A stretch of DNA of 64,000 bases from Streptomyces sp. TLI_146 (lineage in GTDB: Bacteria; Actinomycetota; Actinomycetes; Streptomycetales; Streptomycetaceae): positions 4,464,001-4,528,000 of the forward strand of contig NZ_PJMX01000001.1 of NCBI RefSeq assembly GCF_002846415.1, in the 5' to 3' direction. A program made the translations under genes and the position numbers. Shown in pieces: positions 55,588 through 63,597 of this stretch; the stretch's first letter is position 1; every line of letters begins with the position of its first letter. The notes under the pieces were generated by a model that saw only the letters and a list, made by a program, of their open reading frames with translations, had not been told where the DNA came from and ran no database searches.

Positions 55588-57602
55588 GCGAGGCCGTTGC
55601 GCCGTCGCAGGGCCTGGGCCGCCATGCGGTGCTCCTCGGCATCCGCCAGGTTCCCCTCGGCCGTGTCCAGCTCGGCGAGGGCGTCGTGGACGCGTGCCCC
55701 GTCGAAGCCCGAGCGGCGCCGGCCGGCGCGCGCCAGCGACTGCTCGTACAGCTCGCGGGCCTCGGCCGTACGCCCGAGCCGGTGGAGGACGCCCGCCAGG
55801 GCGAACGCCGAACGCCCGGTCAGCCGCTCGCGGTTCTTCGCCACGAATCCCGCGTGCGCCTCACGCAACAGGACGTGCGCCGCCTCAAGGTCGCCCGTCT
55901 TCGCGTGGGCCTCGCCCATCCGATAGGTCTGGAGCAAAACGCCGTACGGGTTGGGGATCGCCCGGTGCAGATCGCGGGAGGCGGTGAAGTCCGCCAGAGC
56001 CGCACTCCACTCACCGCGTGCGCCCTTGAGCATGCCGTGGTGCTCGACGGCCGAGGCGGCGAGCTTGCGGTCCCGTTCGGAGTCCTCCAGCAGACGGCAG
56101 GCGGACATCGCGGCGGTGAGCTGCGCCTCTGCCTCACTCAGCTCGCCCGCCTCCCACAGCGGCCTGGCCAGCTGGCAGCGCGTACGCACCAGCCATCCCG
56201 CGTTTCCCCCGTGGCGTACGGCCGAATCGACGGTCCGCCGGAAGAGCTCGGTCACCTCGGACTGGTGGGGGTGGTCAAGCGCATGCGTCCACACCGGCTC
56301 GGACAGGGCCACGACCTCTGTGTCCATCCCCCGGCCGTGGGCCAGGCGCGAGCAGCCGAACAGCACATGGCGCTCCTCCGCCAGCCAGCGCGCGGCACGT
56401 TCGGCGCGCTCGGCCCGTACGTCGGCGTCCGCGGCCGTCTCCGGGTCCTCCAGGGGAACATCCGGCGCACCAGGAACGGGGTCGAAGAGATCCACGACGG
56501 TCAGCCGGCGGCCGGCCGCGAACCGGTCGGCCAGCTGGGCCTGCCGTACGAACCAGCGCAGCAGCCGCACCTGCGCCTCGGCCACCTCTCCTTCGGCCGC
56601 GTCGCGGCGGGACCGGCGCAGGGCGTGCCCGCGCTGCGGTCCCGGCAGCCTCAGCTGGCCGGACTCTGTCAGCGACAGCAGCCGCAGGTCGAGTAACCCG
56701 GCCCGGTCCAGCTCCTCCAGGGCGTCCTCGCAGACGTCCGGCCCGAGTCCGGACAGCGCGGTGGCGGAGTGGAGCGTGAACGTCTCACCGGGGTGGTGCG
56801 GAAGCAGCCGGTAGAGCAGCGCCGCCGGGCGGGACAGATCGGCGTAGGCCGTGTCCCAGATGTGCTCCACGCCGGACACGCCCTTCTCGTCCCACTCGGC
56901 CCGGAGGTCGGCGAGGATACGGGAGAGCGGGCGCAGCCGGTGCGCGCGCACCCACCGGCCCGCCACGTGCAGCGCCGCCGGGAGGCCGTCGCACAGCCGG
57001 ACCACCGCCCGCGCCGTCGCCGGGTCGGCGGACAGCCGGTGATCGCGGGCGATCAGTTCGAGGAGCTCCGCCGCCGCCTGCTCCTCCAGGGGCGGCAGCG
57101 CCAGATCCACCGCGGCGCCGCCTTCGAGGTCGTGCAGCGGACCGTGGCTCGTCACGATCACCACGCTGGCGCCCGACGCCGGGAGCAGCGGGACGACCTC
57201 GGAGGCGTAACGCGCGTTGTCGAGCAGGAGGACCAGTTTCGCCTCGGAGGTCCTGTTCCAGTACTGCCTGCACCGGGCCGCGTACGGGGCCTGGACCTGG
57301 TCCGGTGCCACGTCGAGGGAGATCAGCAGCTGGGAGAGCACATCACCGGGATCGAGGACGCCGTCCACCCGGAAGTCGTCGAGGTCGACGGACAGCACAC
57401 CGTCCGGAAAGGAGTGACTCTCCATCAGAGTCCGGGCCAGCAGGGCGGCCAGCTCCGTCTTGCCCAGGCCGTCCGGTCCGCTCAACGACAGGACCAGCGG
57501 GCGGGAGCGGCCCCGCCATTCCGCCACGGCGCGCACCGCGCGTTCCAGCTCGTCGCCGCGGTTGACGAAGTACACCGGTTCCGGCGGAAGTTCGAGCCTC
57601 AC
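55584..57602 (-). CDS. STAND-family NTPase with tetratricopeptide repeats
   Basis: About 672 aa. The P-loop NTPase domain has Walker A GPDGLGKT and Walker B KLVLLLDNAR, followed by VVIVTSHGPL (sensor 1-like) and the GLPAALHVAGRW motif (GxP) of AP-ATPase/NB-ARC proteins. A helical/TPR-like C-terminal half (about 460-672: AEAQLTAAMSACRLLEDS, GRSAFALAGVLHRLGRTAEARELYEQSLA) follows. STAND proteins are signal-triggered switches, and many Streptomyces ones regulate secondary metabolism or act in defence. No DNA-binding or effector domain is visible. The start is GTG at 57602, with GAGGGAG 5 nt upstream; ATG at 57620 is an alternative. Confidence 0.88.
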   Translation of the reverse strand: MRLELPPEPVYFVNRGDELERAVRAVAEWRGRSRPLVLSLSGPDGLGKTELAALLARTLMESHSFPDGVLSVDLDDFRVDGVLDPGDVLSQLLISLDVAPDQVQAPYAARCRQYWNRTSEAKLVLLLDNARYASEVVPLLPASGASVVIVTSHGPLHDLEGGAAVDLALPPLEEQAAAELLELIARDHRLSADPATARAVVRLCDGLPAALHVAGRWVRAHRLRPLSRILADLRAEWDEKGVSGVEHIWDTAYADLSRPAALLYRLLPHHPGETFTLHSATALSGLGPDVCEDALEELDRAGLLDLRLLSLTESGQLRLPGPQRGHALRRSRRDAAEGEVAEAQVRLLRWFVRQAQLADRFAAGRRLTVVDLFDPVPGAPDVPLEDPETAADADVRAERAERAARWLAEERHVLFGCSRLAHGRGMDTEVVALSEPVWTHALDHPHQSEVTELFRRTVDSAVRHGGNAGWLVRTRCQLARPLWEAGELSEAEAQLTAAMSACRLLEDSERDRKLAASAVEHHGMLKGARGEWSAALADFTASRDLHRAIPNPYGVLLQTYRMGEAHAKTGDLEAAHVLLREAHAGFVAKNRERLTGRSAFALAGVLHRLGRTAEARELYEQSLARAGRRRSGFDGARVHDALAELDTAEGNLADAEEHRMAAQALRRRNGLA

Positions 57603-57755
57603 AGCAGCTCCCTCGACCATCTGTGGCGCCCCGGGCGAGCCACCTGACGGTCAGCACTCTAGAGAATCCGCCCCGTACACCCTCCCGAGGCACCCCCCGC
57701 GCGTCCCCCCGCAATCTCCCCCCTCCCCCACCCCCCGCCCGCTAGCGTCCCGGCC

Positions 57756-57914
57756 ATGGACACGCTCATCTTCGGGGGGCTGCTGGTCGTCGTCGTGGGG
57801 ATCTGGCGGCGGGGGGTGGTGGCGGTCGGGGTGTGGTGGGTGGTGTTCGTCGCCACCTGTTTTCTGCTCGCGCATCACATCACCAGCGGGCTCGGGCTGG
57901 GGCTGAGTTACTGA
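57756..57914 (+). CDS. 52-aa hydrophobic membrane protein upstream of the DsbB-like gene
   Basis: 52 aa with two membrane segments (TLIFGGLLVVVVGIW and VVAVGVWWVVFVATCFLLAHHI) split by RRG. The stop codon is 1 nt before the ATG of the DsbB-like gene, so the two form an operon. The ATG at 57756 has TAGCGT ending 7 nt upstream and no ribosome site, a leaderless pattern. A small partner protein for the redox membrane protein is a guess. Confidence 0.82.
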   Translation: MDTLIFGGLLVVVVGIWRRGVVAVGVWWVVFVATCFLLAHHITSGLGLGLSY

Positions 57915-57915
57915 C

Positions 57916-58572
57916 ATGGACGACAGCGGTGGTACGCCCAGCACTTCTCCCGTGGCCGTCGCGATCGACGAGCGGCGCGGGGTGCTGGGGCAGGTGCAGT
58001 ATTGGTTCGCCTGTCTCTTCGCCGTCGGGTGGACCGGGGTCGTATGCGGCGGGCTCGCCGTGCAGTTCGGCGACTGGGACTATCCCTGCCCGCTCTGCAT
58101 GGTGCAGCGGATGTTCATGCTGCTGGCCGCGCTCGGGGCCGCGTACGTCGTACGGCAGGGGATGACCGGGCGGATGTCCGGGAGCGACTACATGACCGGG
58201 TGGGGGCTCGCGCTCGTCGCCTGTGTGGGCGGCGGGTTCACCTCGTGGCGGCAGACCATGCTGCACATCCTGCCCGGCGACAAGGGGTACGGCAGCCCCG
58301 TCCTCGGACTGCATCTGTACGTCTGGGCCTGGGTCCTGTTCGTGGCGTCGGTCCTCGCCGTCGGGGTCGTCCTCGCCTTCGCGCCCGTCACCGCCGACCG
58401 CGTGCTCCCCGCCTCACCGCTGCGGGCCGTCGGGCGGTGCGTTCTCGCCTTCGTCGCGCTCGTCATCGCGGTGAACCTCGTCGCCGTCTTCCTGCTGGAA
58501 GGCCTCCACTGGTTCCTCCCTGACGATCCGTCGCGGTATCAGTTCTTCTACGACGTCCATCTGCTGCCCTGA
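57916..58572 (+). CDS. DsbB/BdbC-like disulfide bond formation membrane protein
   Basis: 218 aa. Four hydrophobic helices are visible, the DsbB topology. The first extracytoplasmic loop has the CxxC motif C58-P-L-C61 in YPCPLCMVQRMFMLLAALGAAYVV, which matches the quinone-proximal motif of DsbB. The second extracytoplasmic loop (RQTMLHILPGDKGYGSPVLGLHLY) has no cysteine, so the second redox pair of E. coli DsbB is missing. It may need a partner or have another role. No DsbA-like protein is in the window. Co-transcribed with the 52-aa gene. Confidence 0.85.
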   Translation: MDDSGGTPSTSPVAVAIDERRGVLGQVQYWFACLFAVGWTGVVCGGLAVQFGDWDYPCPLCMVQRMFMLLAALGAAYVVRQGMTGRMSGSDYMTGWGLALVACVGGGFTSWRQTMLHILPGDKGYGSPVLGLHLYVWAWVLFVASVLAVGVVLAFAPVTADRVLPASPLRAVGRCVLAFVALVIAVNLVAVFLLEGLHWFLPDDPSRYQFFYDVHLLP

Positions 58573-58591
58573 CCCACCCTCCGAAGCCGTC

Positions 58592-58623
58592 GGGCCCGGA
58601 CCACCCTCTCGTGGCCCGGGCCC
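58592..58623. terminator. Hairpin terminator after the DsbB-like gene
   Basis: GGGCCCGGACCAC (58592-58604) pairs with GTGGCCCGGGCCC (58611-58623) with one mismatch. It lies between the convergent DsbB-like and Q/G-rich protein genes and may serve both. Confidence 0.85.
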
Positions 58624-58642
58624 CTCCTCGTTGGTCGGACTG

Positions 58643-59170
58643 CTACTGCATCGGCCTCGACGCCTCTATCTCGATCCCCTTCACCGTCATCCGGTCGTCG
58701 TACGCGACCCGTACGAACTGGCCGTGGCGGAACGCGCTCAGGACCCGCTCGATCACGAACTGGCTCGGGTGCGGCAGCCGCACCTGGCGGCCGTTGACCA
58801 CCAGCGTCATGGCCGCCTCGATCCCCGGGAACGGGGCGATCGGGGCCTGTACGGCTGTGGCGTACGCGACGAAGTACTGGGGCTGGCCCTGGAACTGGGG
58901 CTGGGACTGGAGCTGGGACTGTTGCTGGGGCTGTGCCTGCGGCTGGCCGCCCGGCTGCTGGCCGAACTGCTGGAGCAGCGACTGGAACGGCTGCTGCTGA
59001 CCCAGCTGGTGCAGCTGCTGCTGGAGGTGCTGCGGGACGCCCTGGCCCTGACCTTGGCCGATTCCCTGGCCGAAACCCTGGCCCTGGGGCATTCCCTGCC
59101 CCTGCCCCATCCCCTGGCCCATCCCCTGACCCGTGCCCTGGTCGAACTGCTGCGGTACGAAGGACGTCAT
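58643..59170 (-). CDS. Q/G-rich protein with a conserved 60-aa C-terminal domain
   Basis: 175 aa. Residues 8-100 are Gln/Gly/Met/Pro-rich: many copies of GQG and MGQ, then HLQQQLHQLGQQQPFQSLLQQFGQQPGGQPQAQPQQQSQLQSQPQ. Residues 100-175 look like a folded domain (VAYATAVQAPIAPFPGIEAAMTLVVNGRQVRLPHPSQFVIERVLSAFRHGQFVRVAYDDRMTVKGIEIEA). The sequence bias suggests a low-complexity region able to self-associate. It is not exported by any recognisable signal. Unknown function. The next gene upstream is the subtilase, 49 bp away on the same strand. Confidence 0.8.
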   Translation of the reverse strand: MTSFVPQQFDQGTGQGMGQGMGQGQGMPQGQGFGQGIGQGQGQGVPQHLQQQLHQLGQQQPFQSLLQQFGQQPGGQPQAQPQQQSQLQSQPQFQGQPQYFVAYATAVQAPIAPFPGIEAAMTLVVNGRQVRLPHPSQFVIERVLSAFRHGQFVRVAYDDRMTVKGIEIEASRPMQ

Positions 59171-59219
59171 CTCTGTTCCCCTTTCGTCGTGTTGGGGTGG
59201 AGGCCGTCGTGTTGAGGGT

Positions 59220-60977
59220 TCACCGCTCGCCCGTCACCGTCACGCCCACGACCTCGTCGTCATCGGTGTACCGGACGCGTACGGCGTGGCGGCCGCCCGC
59301 GAAGGCGGTGTGGACCGCCAGGCGTACGTGCGGCTCGGGGTCGGTGAGGGTGCGCCACGCCCCGTTCACGTACAGACGCAGGCGCGTGCTGTGGTCCCGG
59401 TCGGGCGGGTCGGGCAGCAGGTCGTCCCAGAAGCGTTCCGCCAGGCCCTCCGTGATGCGGCGCGGTACGAGGTGGGCCACCGCGGCGCGCAGGTCCGGGC
59501 GGGTGCCGATGCGCTGCGAGGACGGGCGGCCCGGCGCCTCCCCCTGGGGCGAGCCGGTGCGGCGCAGGAGCTCGCGCAGGGGCTCGGGCGCCAGCGGGGC
59601 CAGACCCGCCGTGCGCAGCATCCCCTGGAGCGCGGCCAGCACGCCCGCGACCTGCGCGGCCGCCGGTGACGTGCCGGAGAACGCGTCCGTGTACCAGGTG
59701 TCCTCCGACTGCCCGCCCTGGAGCTCGCCCGGCCGGTTCCAGAAGCCGCCCGCCGTGGTGACCTCGTGGCCCCAGCCCTGGGCGTCCACCCGCGTACCGA
59801 AGTTGGAGAAGCCCAGGCGGGAGCGGTCCGGGCCGTGGTCGCGGCCGTGCGTGCCCGGGGGCGGGGCGCCCGCGCCGACCACGATCGCGCCGGAGGAGGG
59901 GGCCGCCGGGTCGAACGGGTTGCGCCACCACGCCGGGAAGCCGTCCGGGCGCGCCTCGTACAGCGCGTCGTCCAGGCTCTCCGCGCCGTTGCCGGCCGCC
60001 TCGACGACCACCACGCCGCGCGCCGTCGCGTACCGTACGGCCGCGTAGTCGTCGGGCCACCACTCCAGCGGGATGTGTCCGCGCTGGTCGTCGTCGGCCG
60101 CGTAGCCGAAGCGCGGGCCGGGGCGGTGCAGCGGGACCAGCAGGATGTCGCCGGGGGTGAGGCGGTCGGCGGCGCCGGTGATGGCCCGGGCCGTGCCGAT
60201 GCCGTGGATCGACGCGACCGCGAGGACCGCCTCCGGGACGATGCCGAGCGTGCCGCTGCCGGTGCGGCTGCCGCCCAGCACCCCGAGCACGCCGGTGCCG
60301 TGGTTGCGCCAGGCCAGGTCCTCGACGGGGGTGCCCGCGACGATCCCGGCGAGCTTGGGACCGAGGTCGCGGTGGCCGAGCTGCCACGCCGCCTCGACGT
60401 CGACGATGCTCACGCCCTCGCCGGAGCCGCCCGCCTGGAGCCACGCCCAGGCCGCGTCGACACCGTGCGGCGCGGGCCCCAGATAGCCCTGGCGGCCGCT
60501 GAAGTCGGGGGTGGCGGCCCCCTCCTTCTCGCGCCGCCCTTCGTCGGCGCGCTCGTCCCCGTCGCCCTTCGCGCCGAAGGGGCCGGTCGCCGGGAGCGCG
60601 CTCGGCTTCACATACGCCGTGTCGATCCCGGGCAGGCCCGCGAGCCGGGAGGCGAGCTCCTCCAGGCGGTCCTCACCACCGCGTACGCGGTGGAAGAGCG
60701 TGAGGTCGGGTACGTCGACGCCGCGCCGGGGGAGCAGCGCCAGCGCCTCACGCACCCGGGCCTCACTGCCGAACAGCGGCTCCAGAGCCAGCTGTTGGTC
60801 CATCAGGAACATGTCCAGGGCGGACGATCCGGGGGGCGCCTCGGAGATCGGCGAGCCGTCCTGCACGAGCTCGGGGCGGGCGACCACGATCAGCTCCCGC
60901 TCGACCGGGTGGTACGCGAAGCCCGCGCCCTCGGGCCCGGGGTCCTGCGCCCCTGCCGCGCCGAGCGAGTCGCCCAT
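59220..60977 (-). CDS. Subtilisin-like (S8) serine peptidase without signal peptide
   Basis: 585 aa. Catalytic triad D193 (GVSIVDVEAAW), H226 (NHGTGVLGVLGG) and S436 (FSGTSPAAAQVAG), with oxyanion N330 in VVEAAGNGAE. A 190-residue N-terminal region lacks a signal peptide, and the C-terminal part (500-585) contains a small beta domain (TRLRLYVNGAWRTLTDPEPHVRLAVHTAF). It is therefore probably cytoplasmic or exported by another route. It is adjacent to the Q/G-rich protein. ATG at 60977 is used; a GTG three codons upstream is possible. Confidence 0.9.
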   Translation of the reverse strand: MGDSLGAAGAQDPGPEGAGFAYHPVERELIVVARPELVQDGSPISEAPPGSSALDMFLMDQQLALEPLFGSEARVREALALLPRRGVDVPDLTLFHRVRGGEDRLEELASRLAGLPGIDTAYVKPSALPATGPFGAKGDGDERADEGRREKEGAATPDFSGRQGYLGPAPHGVDAAWAWLQAGGSGEGVSIVDVEAAWQLGHRDLGPKLAGIVAGTPVEDLAWRNHGTGVLGVLGGSRTGSGTLGIVPEAVLAVASIHGIGTARAITGAADRLTPGDILLVPLHRPGPRFGYAADDDQRGHIPLEWWPDDYAAVRYATARGVVVVEAAGNGAESLDDALYEARPDGFPAWWRNPFDPAAPSSGAIVVGAGAPPPGTHGRDHGPDRSRLGFSNFGTRVDAQGWGHEVTTAGGFWNRPGELQGGQSEDTWYTDAFSGTSPAAAQVAGVLAALQGMLRTAGLAPLAPEPLRELLRRTGSPQGEAPGRPSSQRIGTRPDLRAAVAHLVPRRITEGLAERFWDDLLPDPPDRDHSTRLRLYVNGAWRTLTDPEPHVRLAVHTAFAGGRHAVRVRYTDDDEVVGVTVTGER

Positions 60978-61001
60978 GGTTCCCACTCCCCATCTGTCCG
61001 T

Positions 61002-61043
61002 TGTCAGCCGTTATCTGTCAGCTGTCATCTGTCAGCCGTCATC
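61002..61043. repeat. Three tandem 14-bp repeats
   Basis: TGTCAGCCGTTATC (61002), TGTCAGCTGTCATC (61016) and TGTCAGCCGTCATC (61030) are consecutive 14-bp units that differ at two positions. They lie just upstream of the subtilase gene, between it and the TetR gene. Confidence 0.85.
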
Positions 61044-61222
61044 CGTCCGCCGGGGAGAACCCTGCTGCGGGGACCCCGGCCTGTACAGGACTCAATCTCG
61101 ACAAAGGCCGACGCGGCCGAATAGGGCCGAAGAGGCCCGGCGAGAGGGGGGCGCATATCAGTCACCTCGCCTGGGCGAGGCGAACAACCAGGTCAGAGGC
61201 CTTGTCGATACATTCGTGCATC

Positions 61223-61240
61223 GGATACGTTCACGTATCC
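61223..61240. promoter_or_regulatory. Palindromic operator before the TetR-FAD dehydrogenase operon
   Basis: GGATACGT-TC-ACGTATCC is a perfect 8-bp-arm palindrome, 15 bp before the ATG of the TetR gene and immediately upstream of its ribosome site (GAGAGGGAG). Placement and symmetry fit autorepression by the TetR protein. Confidence 0.8.
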
Positions 61241-61254
61241 ACGAGAGGGAGCCC

Positions 61255-61872
61255 ATGACCACCGCCACCCCGCCCAAGCGCGTCACCACGCGCCGCGCCC
61301 GTACCCGGCGGCGGCTGCTCGACTCCGCGCTCGACGTGTTCGCCGAGGAGGGGTTCGGCCGGTCCACCGTCGAGCAGATCTGCGAGCGGGCCGGATACAC
61401 CCGCGGCGCCTTCTACTCGAACTTCACCTCGCTCGACGAGCTGTTCCTCGCCATGTGGGAGGAGCGCTCGACCCGCCTGCTCGCGGACGTGCGGGCCGCC
61501 CTCGACGAGGTGTCGGCGGCCGCGCCCGAGGACGCGGTACGGGCCGCGCTGCGGGCCATCCCGGTGGACGACGCCTGGTACCGGGTCACCGCCGAGTTCA
61601 CCGCGCACGCCCTGCGCAACCCCGCCCTGCGGCGGGTGATGGCCGCCCGGGAGCGGGCGATCCAGGACGCCGTGCTGCCCGCGGTCGTCGAGGCGCTCGG
61701 GCGCACCGGGCGCCGGGTGACCGACGAGGACGCGCTCGGACAGGCGCTGGTCGCCGTCCACGACGGCACCGCCGTCCAGGTCCTGCTCGACCCCGGCAGC
61801 GAGGCCGCCCTCGCCCGCCGCGAAGCGCTCTTCCTGCACGTACTCCACGCCTACAGCACCGCAACCTCCTAA
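61255..61872 (+). CDS. TetR-family regulator
   Basis: 205 aa. The HTH is at residues 15-60 (ARTRRRLLDSALDVFAEEGFGRSTVEQICERAGYTRGAFYSNFTSLDELFLAMWEERS), of the AcrR/TetR type. The rest is an Ala/Arg-rich all-helical ligand domain. The ATG at 61255 follows GAGAGGGAG. Its stop is 22 bp before the FAD dehydrogenase gene, so they are co-transcribed and it probably represses the pair from the palindrome at 61223-61240. Confidence 0.92.
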   Translation: MTTATPPKRVTTRRARTRRRLLDSALDVFAEEGFGRSTVEQICERAGYTRGAFYSNFTSLDELFLAMWEERSTRLLADVRAALDEVSAAAPEDAVRAALRAIPVDDAWYRVTAEFTAHALRNPALRRVMAARERAIQDAVLPAVVEALGRTGRRVTDEDALGQALVAVHDGTAVQVLLDPGSEAALARREALFLHVLHAYSTATS

Positions 61873-61894
61873 CACCTACCCCCAGGAGACCGCC

Positions 61895-63556
61895 GTGAGT
61901 GACGACGCCGATGTCATCGTCGTGGGAGCCGGGCTCGCCGGGCTCGTCGCCACGTACGAACTCGTCCGCGCGGGCCGCAAGGTGCTCGTCGTCGACCAGG
62001 AGAACGAGGCCAACCTCGGCGGCCAGGCCTTCTGGTCGCTGGGCGGCCTGTTCTTCGTGAACAGCCCCGAGCAGCGCCGGATGGGCATCAAGGACTCGTA
62101 CGACCTGGCGCTCGCCGACTGGATGGGTTCGGCCGCCTTCGACCGCGAGCGCGAGGACCACTGGCCGCGCCAGTGGGCGAAGGCGTACGTCAACTTCGCC
62201 GCCGGGGAGAAGCGGAGCTATCTGTACGGGCTCGGGCTGAAGGTGACGGCGACCGTCGGGTGGGCCGAGCGCGGCGCGGGCACCGCGGGCGGGCACGGCA
62301 ACTCGGTGCCCCGCTTCCATCTGACCTGGGGGACCGGGCCCGAGGTCGTCCGGGTCTTCCGCGAGCCGGTCCTGGCGGCCGCCGCGCGCGGGCTGGTCAC
62401 CTTCAAGTACCGCCATCGCGTCGACGACCTGATCGTCGAGGGCGGGGCGGCGGTCGGGGTGCGCGGAAGCGTCCTGGTGCCCTCGTCGGAGCCGCGCGGT
62501 GTGGCCTCCTCTCGGGAGGCGCGGGGCGAGTTCGAGCTGCGGGCGCAGGCCGTCGTGGTCACCTCCGGCGGCATCGGCGGCGACCACGACCTGGTCCGCA
62601 GGAACTGGCCGGTCGAGCGGATGGGGCCCGCGCCGCGCTCGATGGTGACCGGGGTGCCCGCGTACGTCGACGGGCGGATGCTGGGGATCACCGAGAACGC
62701 GGGCGGTTCGATCGTCAACCGCGACCGCATGTGGCACTACACCGAGGGCCTGAAGAACTGGGACCCGATCTGGCCCGGCCACGGCATCCGGATCATCCCG
62801 GGCCCGTCGTCCCTTTGGCTGGACGCGACCGGGCGGCGGCTGCCCGCGCCGCTCTTCCCCGGTCACGACACCCTCGGCACGCTCAAGCACATCGTGGGGA
62901 CCGGCCATGACCACACCTGGTTCGTGCTGACGCGTTCCATCGTGGAGAAGGAGTTCGCGCTCTCCGGCTCGGAGCAGAACCCCGACATCACCGGCAAGGA
63001 CCTGAAGCTGGTCCTGTCACGGGTGCGCAAGGGCGCGCCCGGCCCCGTGCAGGCGTTCCTCGACCACGGCGAGGACTTCGTCGTGCGCCGCTCCCTGCGC
63101 GACCTGGTCGACGGCATGAACGCGATCTCCCCCGGCCCCAAGCTCGAACTCGACCAGGTGGAGCGGGAGATCCGGGCCCGCGACCGCGAGATCGACAACG
63201 GGTACGGCAAGGACTTCCAGGTCATGTCGATGCGCAACGCGCGCGCGTACTGGCCGGACCGCATCACCCGGGTTGCCAAGCCGCACCGGCTGCTGGACCC
63301 GGCGCACGGGCCGCTCATCGCCGTACGGCTGCACGTGCTGACGCGCAAGACGCTCGGCGGCCTGGAGACGACGCTCGATTCGCAGGTCGTACGGCCGGAC
63401 GGGACCCCGTTCGAGGGGCTGTACGCGGCCGGTGAGGTCGCCGGGTTCGGCGGCGGCGGGGTGCACGGCTACAACGCGCTGGAGGGCACGTTCCTCGGCG
63501 GCTGCATCTTCTCGGGCCGGGCGGCGGGACGGGCACTGGCGCGGCGGCTGGCGTGA
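61895..63556 (+). CDS. FAD-binding dehydrogenase (3-ketosteroid/fumarate reductase-like flavoprotein)
   Basis: 553 aa. The N-terminal FAD dinucleotide fold VIVVGAGLAGLVATYELVRAGRKVLVVDQENEANLGGQAFWSLGGLFFV is followed by the C-terminal FAD motif GLYAAGEVAGFGGGGVHGYNALEGTFLGGCIFSGRAAGRALA. The middle domain (IVNRDRMWHYTEGLKNWDPIWPGHGIRIIPGP) resembles 3-ketosteroid delta-1-dehydrogenase/fumarate-reductase-type flavoproteins. The substrate is unknown. The GTG at 61895 follows CAGGAGA. It lies in an operon with a TetR regulator. Confidence 0.9.
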   Translation: MSDDADVIVVGAGLAGLVATYELVRAGRKVLVVDQENEANLGGQAFWSLGGLFFVNSPEQRRMGIKDSYDLALADWMGSAAFDREREDHWPRQWAKAYVNFAAGEKRSYLYGLGLKVTATVGWAERGAGTAGGHGNSVPRFHLTWGTGPEVVRVFREPVLAAAARGLVTFKYRHRVDDLIVEGGAAVGVRGSVLVPSSEPRGVASSREARGEFELRAQAVVVTSGGIGGDHDLVRRNWPVERMGPAPRSMVTGVPAYVDGRMLGITENAGGSIVNRDRMWHYTEGLKNWDPIWPGHGIRIIPGPSSLWLDATGRRLPAPLFPGHDTLGTLKHIVGTGHDHTWFVLTRSIVEKEFALSGSEQNPDITGKDLKLVLSRVRKGAPGPVQAFLDHGEDFVVRRSLRDLVDGMNAISPGPKLELDQVEREIRARDREIDNGYGKDFQVMSMRNARAYWPDRITRVAKPHRLLDPAHGPLIAVRLHVLTRKTLGGLETTLDSQVVRPDGTPFEGLYAAGEVAGFGGGGVHGYNALEGTFLGGCIFSGRAAGRALARRLA

Positions 63557-63597
63557 GAGGCCACGCCAACGCGTCGCCTCCAACTGATAGTTGACCG

